NCBI GenBank assembly: GCA_023261915.1
Contig: JALRFT010000013.1
Location: 1 to 5,165 of the forward strand
Length of the DNA: 5,165 bases
Direction: 5' to 3'
Source: Acidimicrobiales bacterium
Lineage (GTDB): Bacteria > Actinomycetota > Acidimicrobiia > Acidimicrobiales > Acidimicrobilacustridaceae
This document shows positions 1 to 5,165 of this stretch, piece after piece; position 1 is the stretch's first letter; each line of letters begins with the position of its first letter. The notes under the pieces are model-generated. The model had not been told where the DNA came from and did no database searches. It saw only the letters and a program-made list of their open reading frames with translations. The position numbers and the translations under genes were made by a program.

Positions 1-524
1 GCGCCGTGACGGAGATGGCCGGGATCGCGCCGACCGCGGCGGGGATGCTCGCGGTGCACTCCTCGATCGGCGCCGTGTCCAGCTGGGGCCATGTGGCGCA
101 GCTCGTGCTTGCTGCACAGGAACACCCCCGTCAGGTTCACAGCCAGCATGTGATCCCAGTCGGCCTGAGAAAGTTCGGTCAGTGGCGTCATGAGCCCGCT
201 GATACCGGCGTTGTTGTGGGCGGCGTCAAGGCGACCCCAGCGATCCACGACGGTATCGATGAGGGCGGCGACCGACGACTCATCGGTGACATCCACCGTT
301 GTGGCCTCGGCCCGACCGCCGGTGGCGACGATGGTGGCGGCCACCTCCTCAGCGGCAGTGCCGTTGGCGTCAGCCACGATGACCATCTCGGCACCCTCAG
401 CGGCGAATAACTGGGCGCTGGCGGCGCCGATACCCTGGCCGCCACCGGTCACCACCACAACGAAGCCGTCGGCGAGGCCCGACGGCTTGGCCGGGGGGGA
501 GGGGGGCGTATCGGATGGGGCCAT
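1..524 (-). CDS. Short-chain dehydrogenase/reductase (SDR), N-terminal part, runs off left edge, apparent frameshift
   Basis: This is a classical SDR, an NAD(P)-dependent cytosolic oxidoreductase acting on an unknown alcohol or ketone. From the ATG at 524 the frame shows the Rossmann motif TGGGQGIG (residues 26-33), an acidic D52 at the end of strand 2 (suggesting NAD rather than NADP), DVTDE at 78-82, NNAG at 104-107 and the catalytic-tetrad Asn in VNLTGVF (N130). The Ser and YxxxK motifs would lie past the edge. The start is supported by a -10-like box six bases upstream (leaderless). Oddity: after residue 152 (GHGA, about base 69) the same frame stays open but turns Arg/His-rich, while the next frame reads TASIPAAVGAIPAIS, the expected SDR strand 5 region. 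One net extra base near 61-90 would explain this. It may be a sequence error or a broken gene. Codons 6-11 are a C-rich homopolymer tract. The fold is sure, the substrate unknown. Confidence 0.85.
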   Translation of the reverse strand, partial: MAPSDTPPSPPAKPSGLADGFVVVVTGGGQGIGAASAQLFAAEGAEMVIVADANGTAAEEVAATIVATGGRAEATTVDVTDESSVAALIDTVVDRWGRLDAAHNNAGISGLMTPLTELSQADWDHMLAVNLTGVFLCSKHELRHMAPAGHGADRGVHREHPRRGRRDPGHLRHG

Positions 525-530
525 GGCCGC

Positions 531-536
531 ACAGTA
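531..536 (-). promoter_or_regulatory. Candidate -10 box of the SDR gene, leaderless layout
   Basis: Read on the minus strand, TACTGT fits the actinobacterial TAnnnT -10 pattern. Six bases (gcggcc) separate it from the ATG at 524, which would put transcription start at or next to the A of the start codon. No Shine-Dalgarno sequence precedes this ATG, as expected of a leaderless mRNA. No convincing -35 element is visible. The call rests on pattern and spacing only. Confidence 0.45.
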
Positions 537-551
537 CCGGGTGGGGCATCA

Positions 552-572
552 TGGGCGTCGTAAGCCCACGCC
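552..572. repeat. Short overlapping inverted repeats between divergent SDR and EthD genes
   Basis: The 66-base gap between the two divergent genes contains TGGGC (552-556) facing GCCCA (564-568), and overlapping it GGCGT (554-558) facing ACGCC (568-572). They could be an operator for a regulator of either gene. The arms are short and G+C-rich, so chance is a real alternative. Confidence 0.2.
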
Positions 573-577
573 GACAC

Positions 578-583
578 AGGGGG
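578..583 (+). promoter_or_regulatory. Shine-Dalgarno site of the EthD-family gene
   Basis: AGGGGG lies seven bases before the GTG at 591, an optimal spacing, and decides that start. The surrounding cagggggttcc (577-587) recurs exactly before the gene at 2501. Confidence 0.6.
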
Positions 584-590
584 TTCCGCC

Positions 591-938
591 GTGGTCACAC
601 TCATCAGTCTTCTCCGTCGCAAGGCCGGTCTCAGCCACGAAGAGTTCCTCACCTACTGGCACAACAATCACGGGCCCCTCATCGCTGCGAGCTCGGCGGC
701 CCGCTACGCCCGCCGCTACACCCAGCATCCCCGGGCGGCGGGAATGGGTGATGAGACGTGGGACGGGGTCACCATTCAGGAGTTCGACTCGGTGGCGGCA
801 TTCCATGCCCACATGACCGAGGACGATTTCGGGGCAATGATGGCGGACCTTGAAAATTTCCTCGACACCTCGGCCATTGAGTGGGTGGTGTGCGACGAAC
901 CGATCGTGGTGCTCGATGGAGACGGCGAGCCGCAGTGA
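591..938 (+). CDS. EthD-family dimeric alpha/beta-barrel protein
   Basis: A 115-residue protein matching the EthD family, small dimeric ferredoxin-like (Dabb) proteins found beside catabolic oxidoreductases. Some members are needed for, or assist, degradation of ethers and other organics, often with no defined chemistry. Visible hallmarks are strand 1 (VTLISLLRR, residues 2-10), then GLSHEEFLTYWHNNHGPL at 13-30 with the typical Y-W-x3-HGPL signature (Y22, W23, H27), and a second-half helix FDSVAAFHAHM. The length is normal for a single EthD domain. The GTG start follows a well-placed AGGGGG. Its stop codon overlaps the start of the next gene (GTGA), so the two are probably translationally coupled. 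The family is clear; the substrate is not. It might bind, rather than convert, a small ligand. Confidence 0.88.
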   Translation: MVTLISLLRRKAGLSHEEFLTYWHNNHGPLIAASSAARYARRYTQHPRAAGMGDETWDGVTIQEFDSVAAFHAHMTEDDFGAMMADLENFLDTSAIEWVVCDEPIVVLDGDGEPQ

Positions 939-1768
939 CCCGTAGCGTTCTCGTGGCCGGCAGTGGTGTGTCGGCCACCCCCGGGGCCGTCGAGTCGCTC
1001 GTGGAGTTGGCTCAACGGACCCGCACCGGGGTGTTCAACACGTGCTGCGCCAAGGGCTTGTTTCGTTTCGATGATCCTGCGCACTTCGGCACCATCGGGT
1101 TGCAGCGTGACGATCTGTTGCTCGCTCGGCTGGCTGAACCCGACGGCGCTCGGGTGGTGGCGACCGGTGTGGAGGCCGACGAGATCCCCGGGGGGATACC
1201 CGGCCACTGGGAACGGTTCGATCCGAGGGCTCTCGCCGATCTCGACCTTCCCGAGAAGCCAGCCTTCGGTGACCGCCCACCGCTGTATGCGGCGTTGGCT
1301 GCAGTGTGTGGCCCGCTCTACACCCTCACTTCGACGCCGTTGTCACCCGTGCGCGCGGCGGGGGACCTCGCCGCCGCACTGCACACCGACATCGTCGTAA
1401 CCGCCAACGCCGGACTGGCAGCGTTCTGGCTGGGTCGGACCTTCCCTACACGCCAGAGCGGCTCGGTGCGGCTTCCGGTTCGTGCCAACCATGACGTGGT
1501 GGCCGAAGTGGTGGCTTCAACAGCGGCGGTTGTCGTGGTCTGCGGCCCCGGTGACAACGTCCCCGACGTTGTGGGGGCAGAGGGGACGGTGGTCGTTGAA
1601 CACTGGTCATCCACCGGGCCGCTCCTCGATCCCGATCAGCGCATGGCTGCCGTGGAGAATGCACTCAGCATGGGTGGTGTCCACCACCTTGAGATCGGTG
1701 TTGACGTTGATGACGTCGCCGGTCTCGTGGAAGTCGCCGGACCGGTGACGGCGTGGGGCCTGGCCTAG
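935..1768 (+). CDS. Shortened thiamine-diphosphate-enzyme-like protein (acetolactate-synthase type, no Pyr domain)
   Basis: This 277-residue protein has no close relative I can name. The first 85 residues resemble the central (DHS-like) domain of acetolactate-synthase-type ThDP enzymes: VLVAGSGV (5-12), the strand-turn GVFNTCCAKGLF (32-43) matching the family's 'xNTxxAKGxF' turn, GTIGLQRDD (52-60), and VVATGVEADE (74-83). After a linker, residues 115-185 (PPLYAALAAV, STPLSP, DIVVTANAGLAAFWLGRTFPT) look like the start of a Pyr-phosphate domain. However, no GDG-x(n)-N cofactor motif follows; only CGPGDN at 203-208 remotely recalls it. The catalytic-Glu-bearing N-terminal Pyr domain is absent, and full enzymes are about 550 residues. 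I infer a derived, possibly non-catalytic or ligand-binding protein. I chose the GTG at 935 (GTGA overlap with the EthD gene) over a longer start at 881. The gene ends six bases from a convergent gene. Confidence 0.6.
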   Translation: MTRSVLVAGSGVSATPGAVESLVELAQRTRTGVFNTCCAKGLFRFDDPAHFGTIGLQRDDLLLARLAEPDGARVVATGVEADEIPGGIPGHWERFDPRALADLDLPEKPAFGDRPPLYAALAAVCGPLYTLTSTPLSPVRAAGDLAAALHTDIVVTANAGLAAFWLGRTFPTRQSGSVRLPVRANHDVVAEVVASTAAVVVVCGPGDNVPDVVGAEGTVVVEHWSSTGPLLDPDQRMAAVENALSMGGVHHLEIGVDVDDVAGLVEVAGPVTAWGLA

Positions 1769-1774
1769 CCCGGG

Positions 1775-2389
1775 TCAGCCTGGCGCCGCGGCCCACTCGT
1801 CGACGAGGACATCGGTTGTGGTGAGCGTGGCGATGTAGGCGAGCGCGTTGCGCAGGACCTCGTCACCAAAGGAGGTGGGGATGCCCACGACGGCATCAGT
1901 GGCCACGATCACCTCGAATCCTTCGTTGACCGCCTCGATGACGAGACCGGGGATTCCGATGTTGAGCGACACCCCGCACGCCACGATGGTCGTGATTCCC
2001 CGATCGCGCAGCTGCGTGGCGAGAGGAGTCCCGGTGAACGGGGTCAGTCCGTGGTGCCGTTCGCTCACGAGGTCACCCGGCTCCGGACCAAGGCCGGGAA
2101 GCAGTTGGGTTGAGGGGTCGCCGGTGCGCAACAACGTGGGGTGTTGGACGGCGGCGGCCATGACGGGCAGGTCGAGGCGCGCCCCGGCCCCGTCGGGTCG
2201 GATCGAGAACGTGCAGTGCACCACTGTGAGGTGATTGGTGCGGGCGGCCTGCACCAGACGGGCCGCCTGGGTGTCGACCCCGGCGGCAGTGACGGCGTTG
2301 GTGAGGTAGGGGACCGGGGTGAGGTCGCCGCACACCCCTCGTTGGAGTTCCATGGTCAGCACGGCGGTGTGGGCCGGATCGGTGGTCAC
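1775..2389 (-). CDS. Isochorismatase-fold cysteine-hydrolase-like protein lacking the usual catalytic triad
   Basis: A 204-residue protein of normal length for the isochorismatase/cysteine hydrolase superfamily, whose members cleave amides, vinyl ethers or N-carbamoyl groups. The fold landmarks are clear: strand 1 AVLTMELQRGV (9-19), VVHCTF (56-61), FTGTPLATQLRDRGI (118-132), IVACGVSLNIGI (135-146) and EVIVATDAVVG (159-169). The triad is not standard. The usual Asp of 'IDMQ' is Glu (E14), the usual Lys before the 'F.gT.L' motif appears to be Arg or His (R111-H113), and the usual nucleophile Cys in 'GvxTdxCV' is Gly (G145). C138 sits a strand earlier. This may be an actinobacterial subfamily with altered chemistry or a binding-only protein. 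The GTG start at 2389 follows a -10-like box by six bases and has no nearby Shine-Dalgarno. It is transcribed alone and divergently from the operon beginning at 2501. Confidence 0.85.
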   Translation of the reverse strand: MTTDPAHTAVLTMELQRGVCGDLTPVPYLTNAVTAAGVDTQAARLVQAARTNHLTVVHCTFSIRPDGAGARLDLPVMAAAVQHPTLLRTGDPSTQLLPGLGPEPGDLVSERHHGLTPFTGTPLATQLRDRGITTIVACGVSLNIGIPGLVIEAVNEGFEVIVATDAVVGIPTSFGDEVLRNALAYIATLTTTDVLVDEWAAAPG

Positions 2390-2395
2390 GCCCCG

Positions 2396-2401
2396 ACGCT
2401 A
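2396..2401 (-). promoter_or_regulatory. Candidate -10 box of the isochorismatase-like gene, leaderless layout
   Basis: On the minus strand TAGCGT fits TAnnnT and is followed by six bases (cggggc) and then the GTG start at 2389, so the predicted transcript begins at the start codon. The spacing equals that of the SDR gene's box at 531-536. The matching -35 position (about 2419-2424) lies under one arm of the palindrome. Confidence 0.45.
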
Positions 2402-2419
2402 CCCCGCTCCCGACCGGGC

Positions 2420-2438
2420 ATCTGATGGACCGTCAGAT
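2420..2438. promoter_or_regulatory. 19-bp palindromic operator in divergent promoter region
   Basis: ATCTGATGGACCGTCAGAT is a near-perfect palindrome centred on A2429, with eight of nine arm pairs complementary and one G-T mismatch at 2426/2432. Length and symmetry are like operators of TetR-type homodimeric repressors. It lies where the -35 elements of both divergent transcripts should be, so one bound repressor could silence both the isochorismatase-like gene and the plus-strand operon. No regulator gene is present in the window, so the cognate protein is unknown. Confidence 0.6.
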
Positions 2439-2444
2439 CCGCGC

Positions 2445-2450
2445 TACGGT
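2445..2450 (+). promoter_or_regulatory. Candidate -10 box of the plus-strand operon
   Basis: TACGGT fits TAnnnT. A transcript starting about seven bases downstream (near 2457) would have a leader of some 44 bases carrying the AGGGGG site at 2491-2496. The palindrome at 2420-2438 covers the expected -35 position. Confidence 0.35.
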
Positions 2451-2490
2451 CCCCGGGGGCGGCGGGGGCCGTCAGGCATCGACCGGCAGC

Positions 2491-2496
2491 AGGGGG
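2491..2496 (+). promoter_or_regulatory. Shine-Dalgarno site of the 264-residue protein gene
   Basis: AGGGGG sits four bases before the ATG at 2501. The spacing is short, but no better in-frame start is nearby. The stretch cagggggttcc (2490-2500) is identical to that before the EthD gene. Confidence 0.55.
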
Positions 2497-2500
2497 TTCC

Positions 2501-3295
2501 ATGGGCGACAAAGGCATCGAGTTGGGGACGTTGCTGTTCACGATGGTCGAACCCGACAAGGGCCACGAGGTCGACTACAACCGCTGGTACGAGCGGGACC
2601 ACTTCTACGCCGGATGCATGGTGGGGGCGTACAACTTTGCGGGTGACCGTTTCGTCGCCACCGCCCGCCACAAGGCGTTGCGGTACCCGACCGATTCACC
2701 CATGACGCCTGACCCCATGGCCGGGTCGTACCTCGCCATCTACTGGGTGCTCGCCGGCCACCACGACGAGTGGAACCGCTGGAGCGTGGACAACGTGCAG
2801 TGGTTGCACGCCAACGGTCGCATGTTCGCCCACCGCACCCACATCCACACGCTGCTCTACGACCATGCATGGTCGTTGCAAGCCACCCCTGACGGGACAC
2901 CGGTCGAGCTCGCCCTTGATCGTGACTACACCGGACTCGTCGTCAACGTCGGTGAACTGGTGGGGGACGCCACCCACGCCGATGTGGAGGAGTGGACGCG
3001 GGATGAGTGGGCACCACCAGCCATGCACGCGTCGTGGGGCCCGGACCTCATCGCCTCATCCACGCCGCTGCCCCTGCTCGATGACGCCCCCGCCGACGTG
3101 CCTCGTGTCGCCAACGCCGATCGTCGGTTCCTCCAGTTGCACTTCTGCACGTCGGATCCGGCTGATGGTTGGGATGAGGGCTACGGCCGCTTCGGTGCCG
3201 AACTTGAAGCATCAGGTCTCGCTACCCACCTGTGGTCAGCCCCGTTTATTCAGACCGTGTTCGGCACCGACACCTACACGGACCAGTTGTGGTGA
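2501..3295 (+). CDS. Two-unit dimeric alpha/beta-barrel-like protein of unknown function
   Basis: I do not recognise a named family for this 264-residue soluble protein, but its pattern suggests two fused EthD/Dabb-like units. Unit 1 (about 8-125) has strand TLLFTMVEP (10-18), the Dabb-type helix signature YNRWYERDHFYAG (26-38), then strand SYLAIYWV (76-83) and a DEWNRW helix. Unit 2 (about 143-260) repeats the order: TGLVVNVGEL (144-153), a VEEWTRDEW helix (162-170), strand FLQLHFC (210-216), then a DGWDEGYGRF helix. It is unusually rich in Trp and His, with His at 103, 111, 114, 116 and 122, which might hold a metal or an aromatic ligand. There is no signal peptide or membrane segment. It is first in the operon behind the palindromic operator, and its stop overlaps the next start (GTGA). 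The gene is certain; the domain assignment is inference from visible pattern. Confidence 0.8.
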   Translation: MGDKGIELGTLLFTMVEPDKGHEVDYNRWYERDHFYAGCMVGAYNFAGDRFVATARHKALRYPTDSPMTPDPMAGSYLAIYWVLAGHHDEWNRWSVDNVQWLHANGRMFAHRTHIHTLLYDHAWSLQATPDGTPVELALDRDYTGLVVNVGELVGDATHADVEEWTRDEWAPPAMHASWGPDLIASSTPLPLLDDAPADVPRVANADRRFLQLHFCTSDPADGWDEGYGRFGAELEASGLATHLWSAPFIQTVFGTDTYTDQLW

Positions 3296-4239
3296 GCGCC
3301 ACCGTGGCCCCGATTGTCGGCAAGCGCATTCTTGTGACCGGGGTGACCGGTTGGGTGGCTGGGCCGCTAGCGCGCGACCTCGCGGCGACCGGTAATGAGG
3401 TCTTCGGCGCGGCTCGGTTCCGCGACGACGCGGCCCGTGCCGCCCTCGCCGCCGACGGGGTGGAACCCGTACGGATCGATCTCGCCCGCTCCGACTTCGA
3501 TGAGGTGCCGGCTGATCTTGATCTCGTGTTGCACTTCGCCGTGGCCAAGGTCGACAGTTTCCCGCTCGCCATGGCCGTCAACGCTGAGGGGTCGGCGGAT
3601 CTGATGGAAGTGGCGGCATCACGCAGTGACCGTCTCTCGGGTTTCCTGCACTGTTCGTCGACGGCGGTGTACCAGCCTCGCGATCATGACCGTCTCGTGG
3701 AGGGCGACGCCCTCGGGGACAGCCACCGACCCATGCCCGGCATGCCGACCTACTCAATTTCCAAGATCGCCGGCGAGGTACTTGTCGGTCACACGGCCAA
3801 GCGACTTGGGGTGCCGACCGTGGTGGCCCGTCTCAACGTCCCCTACGGCGACACGTGGGGGTGGCCGCTGTTTCACCTGTTGCTGATGGAACAGGGCTCT
3901 CCGGTGCCGGTGCACGTGAACGCTCCCACCAGCTACACCCCCATCCACGCTGACGACATCGCCGCATCGATTCCCCACCTGTTGACCCTGGCTTCGACCC
4001 CGGCCACCACGGTCAACTGGGGAGGCGACGAGGTGGCCTCCATTGAGGACTGGTGCACCGAGATGGGGGCCTTGACGGGGCTGACACCGATTTTTGCCCC
4101 CACCGAGGCCACCATTGCGGCCATCGTGCCCGACCTGTCGCTGCTGCACTCCACTGGGTTCCACAGCACCGTCGGTTGGCGGGACGGGATACGACGACTC
4201 GTGACGAGTTCCCGTCCCGACCTGTTGGTGGCGGGGTAG
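3292..4239 (+). CDS. NAD-dependent epimerase/dehydratase-type (extended SDR) oxidoreductase
   Basis: A 315-residue extended SDR; relatives epimerise or dehydrate nucleotide sugars or reduce ketones and enoyl groups with NAD(P). The N-terminus shows strand RILVTG and the nucleotide loop TGVTGWVAG (16-24), where the third Gly of the usual GxxGxxG is Ala (A23). There follow an acidic D63 after VRI, LHFAVAKVDS (80-89, in place of 'HLAA'), catalytic Ser in HCSSTAVY (120-127, S122/S123) and the YxxxK pair in YSISK (Y154, K158). The C-terminal half has LNVPYG and SYTPIHADDIA, typical of the substrate domain ('vhVdDva'). The catalytic triad is complete, so it should be active. The GTG at 3292 overlaps the previous stop by four bases; the longer start at 3232 adds only out-of-family residues. 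The LLM gene follows after seven bases. The substrate is unknown and need not be a sugar. Confidence 0.88.
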   Translation: MSATVAPIVGKRILVTGVTGWVAGPLARDLAATGNEVFGAARFRDDAARAALAADGVEPVRIDLARSDFDEVPADLDLVLHFAVAKVDSFPLAMAVNAEGSADLMEVAASRSDRLSGFLHCSSTAVYQPRDHDRLVEGDALGDSHRPMPGMPTYSISKIAGEVLVGHTAKRLGVPTVVARLNVPYGDTWGWPLFHLLLMEQGSPVPVHVNAPTSYTPIHADDIAASIPHLLTLASTPATTVNWGGDEVASIEDWCTEMGALTGLTPIFAPTEATIAAIVPDLSLLHSTGFHSTVGWRDGIRRLVTSSRPDLLVAG

Positions 4240-4246
4240 GGACGTC

Positions 4247-5098
4247 GTGCGCATCGGCATCACCATCTTCGCCACTGACCGCACCATCGGCCCCGCCGAG
4301 TTGGCCGTCGCTGCCGAAGAGCGGGGCTTCGGCTCGTTGTACGTCCCCGAACACACGCACATCCCCACGAGTCGTGTCACCCCACCGCCCTCGGGGGACG
4401 ACGTGCTCGCCGACGAGTACAGCCGCACCCTCGATCCCATGGTGGCGTTGTCGGCGGCGGCGACGGTGACCGACCGCCTGTTGGTGGGGACCGGGGTGGC
4501 GCTCGTGGCCCAGCACGATCCGATCACCTACGCCAAGGCGTGGGCCACCCTCGATCGTCTCAGCGGAGGCCGAGCCGTGCTCGGTGTGGGGTTCGGCTGG
4601 AACGTGGAGGAGATGGCCGACCACGGTGTGGAAGCCGCCTCCCGGCGCGATCAGGTGCGTGAACACGTCGAGGCCATGCGGCGACTGTGGACTGAGGAAG
4701 AGGCGTCATTCGACGGCGAGTTCGTGCAGTTCTCCCCGTCGTGGTCGTGGCCCAAACCGCACGAGGGCCGTTCCCTCCCGGTGCTGATCGGCGGTGGGGC
4801 AGGACCCAAGTTGCTGTCCCACGTGGCGGCGTGGGCGGACGGGTGGATGCCGATCGGCTCGTCCGGACTGGGGGAAGCGTTGCCCCGGCTGCACGAGGAG
4901 TGGGCAGCACAGGGCCGAACTGGTCTACCCCGGGTGGTGCCCTTCGGGGTTGTTCCCACCGCTGGCAAGCTCGAACGCATTGCCGAGCTCGGATGCGACG
5001 AGGTGGTGGTGCGGGTCCCGTCTGCTCCCGCCCCGGAGGTCCTCGCCGCGCTCGACGAACTGCAGTGGGTCGTGGAGCAGTTCGCCACCACGACGTGA
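4247..5098 (+). CDS. LLM-class F420-type oxidoreductase (TIGR03619-like)
   Basis: A 283-residue luciferase-like (TIM-barrel) flavin/deazaflavin oxidoreductase, close in pattern to the F420-binding TIGR03619 group. Seen: strand 1 RIGITIFAT (2-10), the helix AELAVAAEERGFGSLYVPEHTH (17-38) with the characteristic 'vpEHth' end, LDPMVALSAAA (62-72), LLVGTGV (78-84), DPITYAKAWATLDRLSGGR (91-109), GVGFGWNVEEM (113-123) and the phosphate-binding strand LPVLIGGG (177-184). The length is standard. Known relatives move hydride between F420 and small organic substrates, or use FMN in monooxygenation; F420 use here is inferred from family. The GTG start is preceded by AGGGA (4238-4242), which overlaps the previous gene's TAG stop, suggesting coupled translation. 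It is the third gene of the operon, ten bases ahead of a DHFR-like reductase. Confidence 0.9.
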   Translation: MRIGITIFATDRTIGPAELAVAAEERGFGSLYVPEHTHIPTSRVTPPPSGDDVLADEYSRTLDPMVALSAAATVTDRLLVGTGVALVAQHDPITYAKAWATLDRLSGGRAVLGVGFGWNVEEMADHGVEAASRRDQVREHVEAMRRLWTEEEASFDGEFVQFSPSWSWPKPHEGRSLPVLIGGGAGPKLLSHVAAWADGWMPIGSSGLGEALPRLHEEWAAQGRTGLPRVVPFGVVPTAGKLERIAELGCDEVVVRVPSAPAPEVLAALDELQWVVEQFATTT

Positions 5099-5108
5099 GC
5101 AGTCAGCG

Positions 5109-5165
5109 GTGACGAGGCTGTCGGTCTTCATTGCCACAAGCATCGATGGGTTCATCGCAACGACC
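5109..5165 (+). CDS. RibD C-terminal/DHFR-like reductase, N-terminal fragment at window edge
   Basis: The GTG at 5109, ten bases after the preceding stop, opens a frame of 19 codons reading MTRLSVFIATSIDGFIATT to the edge. The strand followed by 'SIDGFIA' is the usual N-terminus of the RibD C-terminal/dihydrofolate-reductase-like family, where it contacts NADPH. Members include riboflavin-pathway reductases and many uncharacterised 'dihydrofolate reductase family' proteins; operon context favours the latter. There is no obvious Shine-Dalgarno, so translation probably depends on the upstream gene. The fragment is too short to say more. Confidence 0.8.
   Translation, partial: MTRLSVFIATSIDGFIATT

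Noticed and set aside
6..816. Long plus-strand open frames (6-410 and 190-816) opposite the SDR gene and across the divergent gap
   Set aside because: They lie antisense to the well-supported SDR frame, give Ala/Pro/Ser-rich translations with no domain, and the second runs through the control region and into the EthD gene in another frame.
881..934. Longer start for the ThDP-like gene at 881
   Set aside because: It would overlap the EthD gene by 58 bases and adds an Arg-rich, shadow-like N-terminus. The GTGA overlap at 935 starts right at strand 1.
1762..1781. Possible bidirectional terminator around CCCGGG between the convergent genes
   Set aside because: The only perfect symmetry is six bases, the flanks pair poorly, and there is no T-run on either side.
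3232..3291. Longer start for the epimerase-type gene at 3232
   Set aside because: The extra 20 residues are out-of-frame reading of the preceding gene and precede the Rossmann strand unnecessarily. GTGA at 3292 fits the coupled layout.
3754..4666. Long minus-strand open frames opposite the epimerase and LLM genes
   Set aside because: They are low-complexity antisense products of G+C-rich coding DNA; the plus-strand proteins here carry clear family motifs.

Overview
The window is a compact, G+C-rich stretch with many GTG starts, two GTGA stop/start overlaps and almost no intergenic space. An F420-type luciferase-like oxidoreductase, together with -10-like boxes six bases before two start codons, points to an Actinomycetota genome. 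A deep-branching group such as Acidimicrobiia is possible, but this is inference from style and gene families, not from a marker gene.

Layout. At the left edge, on the minus strand, lies the N-terminal part of a short-chain dehydrogenase (524 down to 1). Its reading frame appears to slip near base 68. Divergent from it is a two-gene plus-strand unit: a small EthD-family protein (591-938) overlapping a shortened thiamine-diphosphate-enzyme-like protein (935-1768). A lone minus-strand isochorismatase-fold gene (2389-1775) converges on this unit with a six-base gap. A 111-base divergent control region (2390-2500) follows, holding a strong 19-base palindrome and candidate -10 boxes on both strands. 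From it reads a tight plus-strand operon: a two-unit dimeric alpha/beta-barrel-like protein (2501-3295), an NAD-dependent epimerase/dehydratase-type protein (3292-4239), an LLM-class F420-type oxidoreductase (4247-5098), and the first 19 codons of a RibD/DHFR-like reductase (from 5109) that runs off the right edge.

How the genes may work together. The gene types (SDR, epimerase-type SDR, F420-type oxidoreductase, DHFR-like reductase, isochorismatase-fold protein and two dimeric alpha/beta-barrel proteins) are what one expects of redox remodelling of small organic molecules, such as catabolism of ring compounds or xenobiotics. The substrate cannot be read from the sequence. Two members look like derivatives of known enzymes that have lost standard catalytic parts: the isochorismatase-like protein lacks the usual Asp-Lys-Cys triad, and the ThDP-enzyme-like protein lacks the Pyr domain and the usual GDG...N cofactor motif. 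No RNA gene, CRISPR array, insertion sequence or prophage gene was seen. There is no gene-free stretch longer than about 110 bases.
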